This document shows, piece by piece, positions 1-4,029 of a stretch of 5,638 nucleotides of DNA. Below the pieces are notes generated by a model. The model worked only from the letters and a program-made list of their open reading frames with translations, made no database searches and was not told where the DNA came from. Positions within the stretch are counted from its first letter, which is position 1, and every line of letters starts with the position of its first letter. The position numbers and the translations under genes were made by a program. This DNA comes from Dysgonamonadaceae bacterium (lineage in GTDB: Bacteria; Bacteroidota; Bacteroidia; Bacteroidales; Azobacteroidaceae), in NCBI GenBank assembly GCA_031276105.1, contig JAISNS010000146.1, forward strand, positions 1 through 5,638, written 5' to 3'.

Positions 1-31
1 TACGGAGATTCGATTATGTTGATATTCATTT

Positions 32-97
32 TCTTTCTATTGATATGTAACGCCTAACGGCGTAAGAGACTTGTCCGATAGGGCGTATATATCACAA
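32..97. repeat. REP-like palindromic repeat, copy 1
   Basis: This is an intergenic palindromic element related to the one at 937-1008, in the same orientation. Positions 32-65 match 937-970 at 32 of 34 bases, and 70-94 match 973-997 at 21 of 25. Inside it are two mini-hairpins: ACGCC-TAAC-GGCGT at 50-63 and GTCC-GATA-GGGC at 73-84. The outer arm starting at 38 (TATTGATATGT) pairs only partly with the right side (ATATATCA), so this copy has decayed compared with copy 2. It lies about 80 bases beyond the toxin stop. Short palindromes of this style are common between genes in Bacteroidota; a link to a mobilising transposase is not shown here. Confidence 0.75.
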
Positions 98-142
98 ATT
101 TGCTCCGCGCAAAGTATAAACGAGTGGCGCGAAGCGCAATAA
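98..142. repeat. GC-rich imperfect hairpin next to repeat copy 1
   Basis: An imperfect inverted repeat pairs TTTGCTCCGCGC (100-111) with GCGCGAAGCGCAA (127-139) around an A/T-rich centre. Each arm also folds on itself: TTTGC...GCAAA on the left, and GCGC-GAA-GCGC on the right. The GC-rich arms stand out against the A/T-rich surroundings. The hairpin lies between repeat copy 1 and the toxin stop. It could be a second kind of repeat or a transcript-end structure. No T-tract directly follows it on the minus strand, so a normal intrinsic terminator is not supported. Confidence 0.4.
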
Positions 143-172
143 ATAAAACGCTGATTTGCGCAACTTGTTTTC

Positions 173-499
173 TCACAGAAAATTATCTAACAGTTTTTGG
201 ATTTCATTGTCGGAAACAGTGTCTTTTTTACCTTTATCATAAATGGATAACAGATAAACGCTTCCTTCTCCTGTTTTGTAATAAGTGATAATTCTGGCTC
301 CTCCTCGTTTTCCTTTGCCTTTGGAAGCAATGGCAAGACGTATCTTAAAGACATTATTTCCTAAAGAAGTACCCTTTTCGGGGTCTTTTTTCAAAACTCC
401 GACTATTTCCTTTAATTCGTTTTTCAGGGAGGGATATTTTTTTACAAGGCGTTTGGCTTCTCGTTCAAATTGAGGAATTGATTTGACGGTATAAGTCAT
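173..499 (-). CDS. RelE/ParE-family type II toxin
   Basis: A 108-residue basic protein that fits the RelE/ParE toxin superfamily, whose members are mostly ribosome-dependent mRNA interferases or gyrase poisons. Visible hallmarks are an N-terminal helical region (PQFEREAKRLVKKYPSLKNE, about residues 9-28), a central beta strand with FKIRLAIA (51-58), a Lys/Gly-rich loop SKGKGKRGGAR (59-69), strand IITYY (70-74) and the C-terminal strand YLLSIYDKG (82-90). This layout is typical of small Bacteroidota toxins of this class; the target cannot be read from the sequence. The ATG at 499 is chosen. An in-frame TTG at 505 overlaps the antitoxin stop and would add two residues, but ATG is the more usual start. 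The gene begins two bases after the antitoxin stop, so the two are co-transcribed and probably translationally coupled. Confidence 0.85.
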   Translation of the reverse strand: MTYTVKSIPQFEREAKRLVKKYPSLKNELKEIVGVLKKDPEKGTSLGNNVFKIRLAIASKGKGKRGGARIITYYKTGEGSVYLLSIYDKGKKDTVSDNEIQKLLDNFL

Positions 500-501
500 A
501 T

Positions 502-747
502 TCAAAGTTCATTTAAAAATTCTTCCGCAGGGCGTCCTTCCAACTTTCCCTCTTTTATCATTTGCAATTCTTTGAAGCTTTGTGTAAGATTGGCTATGAT
601 TTCCTCTTTAGAATCGCCGGCTTCTTTTTCGATCTGCACAAAATCAAAGTTTTTAAGCAATTCCAAGAGAAAGCCGTATTTGCTTGGAGCTACCTTCAAA
701 ACAATTTGACGAGCGCTTTCTATTCTTTTATTTGACGTTATATTCAT
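502..747 (-). CDS. Antitoxin partner of the RelE/ParE-like toxin
   Basis: An 81-residue protein placed directly upstream of the toxin, in the usual antitoxin-first order with the stop nearly touching the toxin start. The sequence is helical in character, with a leucine-rich stretch YGFLLELLKNFDFVQIE (24-40) and an acidic/charged second half. The tail IKEGKLEGRPAEEFLNEL (64-81) resembles the C-terminal toxin-wrapping segments of small Bacteroidota antitoxins. I see no clear ribbon-helix-helix or helix-turn-helix DNA-binding motif, so whether it autoregulates by itself is uncertain. The antitoxin role rests mainly on gene order, size and its toxin neighbour. The start is ATG at 747, with an A/T-rich leader and no Shine-Dalgarno site. 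Confidence 0.75.
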   Translation of the reverse strand: MNITSNKRIESARQIVLKVAPSKYGFLLELLKNFDFVQIEKEAGDSKEEIIANLTQSFKELQMIKEGKLEGRPAEEFLNEL

Positions 748-760
748 TGTAATTACGATA

Positions 761-777
761 TAATAAATGATTTATTA
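761..777. promoter_or_regulatory. 17-bp dyad, candidate toxin-antitoxin operator
   Basis: TAATAAAT-G-ATTTATTA has perfect 8-bp arms around one central base. It lies just downstream of the candidate -7 box (786-793), at about +2 to +18 of the predicted transcript, and 13 bases before the antitoxin ATG. That is where an autorepressing toxin-antitoxin complex would block transcription. Operator function is inferred; A/T-rich dyads also arise by chance. Confidence 0.4.
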
Positions 778-785
778 AATGTGTA

Positions 786-793
786 CAAAGTTA
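786..793 (-). promoter_or_regulatory. Candidate -7 promoter box of the toxin-antitoxin operon
   Basis: Read on the minus strand this is TAACTTTG, a full match to the Bacteroidota -7 consensus TAnnTTTG. A TTG at 818-816 lies about 22 bases upstream, slightly far for the -33 element. Predicted transcription would start near 779, giving a leader of about 32 bases before the antitoxin ATG. Confidence 0.5.
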
Positions 794-936
794 GCATGAA
801 ATTCTCAATTACACACAACCGCATAAAAATATCTTGCAAAATTTATAGGGGAAAGTATAGATACTCAGGGCAAACGCATCCTAATTTATTAGGATTTTCA
901 GAAGATAATCGTTATTCCAGCCGGCGTCCGCTTTTT
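794..936. other. Non-coding spacer with a small hairpin
   Basis: No convincing gene is seen on either strand here. The one clear structure is a perfect inverted repeat, ATCCTAA (878-884), loop TTTA, TTAGGAT (889-895), followed by TTT on the plus strand. It resembles a weak plus-strand terminator, but no plus-strand gene precedes it in the window, so its role is unknown. Confidence 0.4.
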
Positions 937-1008
937 TCTTTTTATTGATATGTCACGCCTAACGGCGTAATTCTTGCCCGTTAGGGCATACATATCAATA
1001 GAAAAAAA
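937..1008. repeat. REP-like palindromic repeat, copy 2 (intact)
   Basis: This is the better-preserved copy of the repeat at 32-97. The outer arms TATTGATATGT (943-953) and ACATATCAATA (990-1000) are perfect 11-bp complements and are flanked by a T-rich run on the left and an A-run on the right. Inside are two mini-hairpins, ACGCC-TAAC-GGCGT (955-968) and GCCC-GTTA-GGGC (976-987), whose loops TAAC and GTTA are complementary to each other. The right end lies two bases from the mlaF stop. On the minus strand the hairpin is followed by A-rich rather than T-rich sequence, so it does not look like a standard intrinsic terminator, although it could block RNA decay or polymerase. Confidence 0.8.
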
Positions 1009-1009
1009 T

Positions 1010-1795
1010 TCAATTTACCTGAAACGCCGGCGGGCTCCCGGCGTTTTCCATTGCTTTCACCCGTTTGAATAAATCGGAAGCAAACACGAAGTCGTTCAGT
1101 TCTTTACTGGAAGAAGTCATAATCCGGTCTTTGGAGCCTTCCCATGCCTTTTGACCGTCGCTAATAAAAATGATTTTTTCGCCGATATTCATCACCGAAT
1201 TCATATCATGCGTATTAATGATGGTCGTCATATTATATTCGGCGGTGATATCGTGAATCAGTTCGTCGATTATCAAAGAAGTTTTCGGATCCAGTCCCGA
1301 ATTAGGTTCGTCGCAAAACAAATATTTGGGATTCAACGCGATGGCGCGTGCAATAGCCGCCCGCTTCATCATTCCGCCGCTTATCTCGCTGGGGTAAAGA
1401 TGGATCGCATCGGCCAAATTGACTCGTTCCAGGCAACAATGCGCCCGTTCTTCCCGTTCTTTCTTGCGTTCCTTCGTAAACATGGACAGGGGAAACATCA
1501 CGTTTTCCAACACCGTCATCGAATCAAAAAGCGCCGACCCTTGAAACAACATCCCCATTTCCGTGCGCAACTTTTTCAATTCCCTGCGCGGCAAAGTGAT
1601 AAAATTCCGGTTATCGTACAGGATTTCACCCGAATCGGGACGGAGCAAACCGATAAGGATTTTCATTAACACGGTTTTACCCGAACCGCTTCGCCCGATA
1701 ATCAGGTTGGTTTTCCCTTTGTCGAAAACCGTGGAAATATTATTCAGAACGTTTTTTCCTTCAAACGATTTATTGATATTTTTAATCTCTATCAT
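1010..1795 (-). CDS. mlaF: MlaF-type ABC transporter ATPase
   Basis: A 261-residue cytoplasmic ATPase of the Mce/Mla lipid transporter family, which moves phospholipids between the inner and outer membranes. All ABC motifs are intact: Walker A GRSGSGKT (34-41), Q-loop Gln85 in LFQGSALFD, signature SEISGGMMKR (136-145), Walker B YLFCDEP (158-164) with catalytic Glu163, D-loop GLDP (167-170) and H-loop His196 in NTHD. The LFQGSALFDSMTV block and the GGM signature favour the Mla/Mce subgroup over amino-acid importers. Its ATG overlaps the mlaE stop in TGATG, so it should be translated by coupling in a fixed ratio with the permease. No MCE-domain (MlaD), MlaC or MlaB gene follows; a repeat and a toxin-antitoxin unit lie downstream instead. 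The transport direction cannot be told from the sequence. Confidence 0.9.
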   Translation of the reverse strand: MIEIKNINKSFEGKNVLNNISTVFDKGKTNLIIGRSGSGKTVLMKILIGLLRPDSGEILYDNRNFITLPRRELKKLRTEMGMLFQGSALFDSMTVLENVMFPLSMFTKERKKEREERAHCCLERVNLADAIHLYPSEISGGMMKRAAIARAIALNPKYLFCDEPNSGLDPKTSLIIDELIHDITAEYNMTTIINTHDMNSVMNIGEKIIFISDGQKAWEGSKDRIMTSSSKELNDFVFASDLFKRVKAMENAGSPPAFQVN

Positions 1796-2538
1796 CAGAT
1801 AAGCATTAAATGAGTGATAACCAAATCCAACGTTAAAATAAATACGCTGCTCATTACTACCGAATTAGTACTCGCCTTGCCCACCTGCAACGCTCCTCCT
1901 TTAACGTTGTAACCGAAATAGGAAGCAATGGATGAGATAATAAATGCAAATACCATCGACTTCACAATCGTATACGTAATGTAATAGGCATTGAACCAGT
2001 ATTGAATCCCAAATTCGTATTTAGCCGCCGTAATCACGTCGGAAGTCCAGGCGATAAGGTAACCGCCCATGATTCCGAAAAACATGCTGAAAACAGCCAG
2101 TACGGGAATAAAACAGACAAAAGCGACTATTTTGGGGAAAATAAGAAAATTTGCCGAATTAACGCCCATGATTTCCAAAGCGTCGATTTGTTCGGTAACG
2201 CGCATTGTTCCCAACTCCGATGCAATATTGGAACCGACCTTTCCGGCCAATATCAAGCACATAATGGTGGAAGAAAATTCCAGAATGACGATTTCACGGC
2301 CAATATACCCCACCGTGAAATCGGGAATAAGCGGAGAAACAATTTTCAACGAAACCTGAATCGTTATCACCGCCCCGATAAATATGGAAATGAAAATCAC
2401 AATCCACAACGAATCCACTCCCAATTTGAATATTTCTTTCAACACTTGCTTGAAAAATACGCTCCAACGTTCGGGAACGCTAATCGTACGGTACATTAAC
2501 AGAACGTATTCGCCGAAATCATGTAATGCCTTTATCAT
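1795..2538 (-). CDS. mlaE: MlaE-type ABC transporter permease
   Basis: A 247-residue inner-membrane permease of the MlaE/DUF140 family, partner of the ATPase encoded directly downstream. The family's most conserved block is present: AGKVGSNIASELGTMR followed by VTEQIDAL (about 98-121), the cytoplasmic loop that includes the ATPase-coupling region. Hydrophobic segments are seen near 44-60, 86-98, 131-163, 187-208 and 226-246, in line with the usual five or six membrane spans. An amphipathic N-terminal stretch precedes the first of them. The C-terminal GGALQVGKASTNSVVMSS motif (214-231) is also family-typical. The length is normal. The start is ATG at 2538, with a candidate -7 box 33 bases upstream. 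In a full Mla system this dimer binds a hexamer of MCE-domain proteins; that partner must be encoded elsewhere. Confidence 0.9.
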   Translation of the reverse strand: MIKALHDFGEYVLLMYRTISVPERWSVFFKQVLKEIFKLGVDSLWIVIFISIFIGAVITIQVSLKIVSPLIPDFTVGYIGREIVILEFSSTIMCLILAGKVGSNIASELGTMRVTEQIDALEIMGVNSANFLIFPKIVAFVCFIPVLAVFSMFFGIMGGYLIAWTSDVITAAKYEFGIQYWFNAYYITYTIVKSMVFAFIISSIASYFGYNVKGGALQVGKASTNSVVMSSVFILTLDLVITHLMLI

Positions 2539-2570
2539 AGAACTCGTATTTTGAATTACCTACCGGAGTG

Positions 2571-2578
2571 CAAATGTA
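2571..2578 (-). promoter_or_regulatory. Candidate -7 box for mlaE-mlaF
   Basis: On the minus strand this is TACATTTG, matching TAnnTTTG. Transcription would start near 2564, about 26 bases before the mlaE ATG. I find no good -33 TTTG at the right distance, so the call rests on the -7 box and its placement. Confidence 0.45.
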
Positions 2579-2591
2579 ATGTTTTTTTTAC

Positions 2592-2599
2592 TACTTTTG
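2592..2599 (+). promoter_or_regulatory. Candidate -7 box for lptB
   Basis: TACTTTTG matches the Bacteroidota -7 consensus TAnnTTTG. Transcription would start near 2606, leaving a leader of only about 13 A/T-rich bases before the lptB ATG and no Shine-Dalgarno site. A matching -33 element is not evident. The box lies 13 bases from the opposing mlaE box, so the two promoters would overlap upstream. Confidence 0.45.
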
Positions 2600-2618
2600 C
2601 CTGTAAAATAAAATTCTA

Positions 2619-3362
2619 ATGGAAGAAAAGATTCTACGGACAGAAAATTTGGTCAAAAAATACAGGAACCGGACAGTTGTCAATCAGGTTTCCATTTATG
2701 TAAAACAGGGGGAAATTGTTGGCCTCTTAGGGCCTAACGGCGCTGGGAAAACGACTACGTTTTACATGACGGTAGGTTTGGTTACGCCGAATGAAGGAAA
2801 AATATTTTTGGACGACATTGAAATTACCAAATTTCCCGTTTACAAACGCGCCCAAAACGGCATCGGTTATTTAGCGCAGGAAGCCTCTGTTTTCCGGAAA
2901 ATGACGGTGGAAGACAATATTCGTTCGGTTTTGGAAATGACCGGGACTTCCAACAGTCATCAGCGGGAGAAACTGGAAAGCCTGATTGCCGAATTTGGGT
3001 TGCACAAAGTCAGGAAAAATCACGGCGACCAATTGTCGGGAGGCGAGCGGCGGCGGGTAGAAATTGCCCGGTGTCTGGCTATCAATCCTAAATTCATTAT
3101 GTTGGACGAACCTTTTGCCGGAATCGACCCGATTGCCGTGCAAGACATCCAGCAGATTGTAAGCGAACTGAAAAACAAAAATATCGGCATCCTGATTACC
3201 GACCACAACGTACACGAAACATTAAGCATCACCGACCGGGCTTACCTCCTGTTTGAAGGAAAAGTATTGTTTCAGGGCACTGCCGAAGAACTGGCCGAAA
3301 ATCCGGTGGTCAGGGAAAAATACTTGGGACGGGATTTCGAACTGCGAAAAAAGACAGTATGA
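2619..3362 (+). CDS. lptB: LptB, lipopolysaccharide export ATPase
   Basis: A 247-residue ATPase that, as a dimer with LptF and LptG at the inner membrane, powers extraction of lipopolysaccharide and its push along the Lpt bridge to the outer membrane. Motifs in order: Walker A GPNGAGKT (38-45), Q-loop Gln87 in [15 protein letters not shown], signature [13 protein letters not shown] (139-151), Walker B FIMLDEP (159-165) with Glu164, AGIDPIAV (167-174) and H-loop His196 in TDHNVHET. The [25 protein letters not shown] and [12 protein letters not shown] blocks are near-diagnostic for LptB and separate it from branched-chain amino acid ATPases such as LivG. The length is typical. It stands alone on its strand, without lptA or lptC beside it, and diverges from mlaE. 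The ATG at 2619 follows an A/T-rich leader; the stop lies inside a palindrome. Confidence 0.95.
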   Translation: MEEKILRTENLVKKYRNRTVVNQVSIYVKQGEIVGLLGPNGAGKTTTFYMTVGLVTPNEGKIFLDDIEITKFPVYKRAQNGIGYLAQEASVFRKMTVEDNIRSVLEMTGTSNSHQREKLESLIAEFGLHKVRKNHGDQLSGGERRRVEIARCLAINPKFIMLDEPFAGIDPIAVQDIQQIVSELKNKNIGILITDHNVHETLSITDRAYLLFEGKVLFQGTAEELAENPVVREKYLGRDFELRKKTV

Positions 3363-3388
3363 GTTATGAGTTATAACTCATAACTTTT
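3362..3388. terminator. Perfect 24-bp palindrome between convergent genes, likely terminator
   Basis: Positions 3362-3385 form a perfect palindrome with arms AGTTATGAGTTA and TAACTCATAACT. Its first base is the last base of the lptB stop codon. On the plus strand it runs into a short T-tract (3385-3388), giving a weak A/T-rich terminator for lptB. On the minus strand it lies 13 bases after the lipoprotein stop but lacks an adjacent T-tract. Similar GAGTTATGAG-type palindromes occur between genes in other Bacteroidales, by recollection rather than search. Confidence 0.5.
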
Positions 3389-3398
3389 AACTCGCTTG

Positions 3399-3857
3399 TT
3401 AATGGGAAACTAAATAACGATCGTTCTGTTGTTGAGGCGAAACCCGGTAGGTTCTCAAGAAGTTTTTACTTCCCGACAGGGTAGCGCCGCTCCCATTGGA
3501 AATCATATAAACGGCTCCACAGTGAGGACAAACGGCTTGTCCCAAGTCGTTCGGCACAATGCGGATATTCCTGTCCACTTCTACCGGACAGGCCAGGTCG
3601 TAAGCAAAAAGATTGATCAGCATATTTTCTCCCCGTCCGTTAATCACCAAAATACCGCCGAATCCTAATTTGTCCTCTTCAAAACGTTTCTTGGTAAAAA
3701 TTTTATATGTCAACGGACTCACTAAATTGCTGTCTTCGTATTTCAAATCCAGAACCAGATTGACCGGAGCGTAGGGAATAGGAGAAACAATTTCCTCGTC
3801 GCAAGCTTGCAAGAAAAAAAGCGCCAATAAAATCGTTATCAAATTGTATTTATTCAT
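3399..3857 (-). CDS. Surface-type lipoprotein with a degenerate Rieske-like domain
   Basis: A 152-residue lipoprotein. The start is set at ATG 3857, because this gives a clean signal peptide (MNKYNLITILLALFFLQA) ending in lipidated Cys19; an in-frame ATG at 3893 would add 12 polar residues before it. Cys19 is followed by Asp-Glu-Glu, resembling the acidic export signal that sends lipoproteins to the cell surface in Bacteroidota. The rest matches a Rieske-like fold: GGILVINGRGENMLINLFAYDLACPVE, then VCPHCGAVYMISNGSG, then a TLSG...LRTYRV tail. The normal iron-sulfur motif C-x-H-x(15-17)-C-x2-H appears as Cys90-x-Val92, 17 residues, Cys110-x2-Cys113, so both histidine ligands are replaced, with a His at 112. 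A normal 2Fe-2S Rieske cluster is therefore unlikely. It is convergent with lptB; its function is unknown. Confidence 0.75.
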   Translation of the reverse strand: MNKYNLITILLALFFLQACDEEIVSPIPYAPVNLVLDLKYEDSNLVSPLTYKIFTKKRFEEDKLGFGGILVINGRGENMLINLFAYDLACPVEVDRNIRIVPNDLGQAVCPHCGAVYMISNGSGATLSGSKNFLRTYRVSPQQQNDRYLVSH

Positions 3858-3945
3858 CGTTGTTTTATTTGTATATGAGAATGTGATATACATATTAACT
3901 TGCTATTATCAACGGAATATTCAGGCTATTATTTTTATTTGCGGG

Positions 3946-3985
3946 AAAAAAAGCGCGTCCGAAAAATTCATTTTCGGACGCGCTT
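3946..3985 (-). terminator. Strong intrinsic terminator of the T9SS cargo gene
   Basis: A perfect 15-bp stem, AAGCGCGTCCGAAAA (3951-3965) with TTTTCGGACGCGCTT (3971-3985) and a 5-base loop. On the minus strand it is followed by a run of seven T (3952-3946). It begins 39 bases after the stop of the gene at 4025 and is a textbook Rho-independent terminator for that strand. Confidence 0.9.
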
Positions 3986-4009
3986 AGTAAGAAATCCTTT
4001 CGGACAATC

Positions 4010-4029
4010 AGTAAACCCTGCGGTTTACT
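4010..4029. repeat. Hairpin over the stop codon of the T9SS cargo gene
   Basis: AGTAAACC (4010-4017), loop CTGC, GGTTTACT (4022-4029): a perfect 8-bp stem that contains the TAA stop at 4027-4025. Between it and the main terminator, the minus-strand RNA also has a small UCC-GAAA-GGA stem-loop (3993-4002 region). Together they make a compact, structured 3' end. A role in RNA stability is inferred. Confidence 0.45.

Noticed and set aside
937..1008. Repeat copy 2 as an intrinsic terminator for mlaF
   Set aside because: On the minus strand the stem is preceded, not followed, by a T-run, and what follows is A-rich. The layout does not fit a Rho-independent terminator.
1..1009. CRISPR array or insertion sequence around the repeats
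   Set aside because: Only two repeat copies about 900 bases apart, with no regular spacers, no transposase gene and no target-site duplication that I can see.
1151..1669. 172-codon open frame on the plus strand
   Set aside because: It is fully antisense to mlaF, which has all ABC motifs intact. The shadow protein shows no recognisable domain.
2002..2499. 165-codon open frame on the plus strand
   Set aside because: It is antisense to mlaE and has the polar, His/Asn-rich composition expected of the complement of a membrane protein gene.
2732..2742. GCCTAACGGCG, the same core word as in the intergenic repeats
   Set aside because: It lies inside lptB and encodes part of the Walker A motif (GPNGAG). 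The rest of the repeat is absent, so the match is chance.
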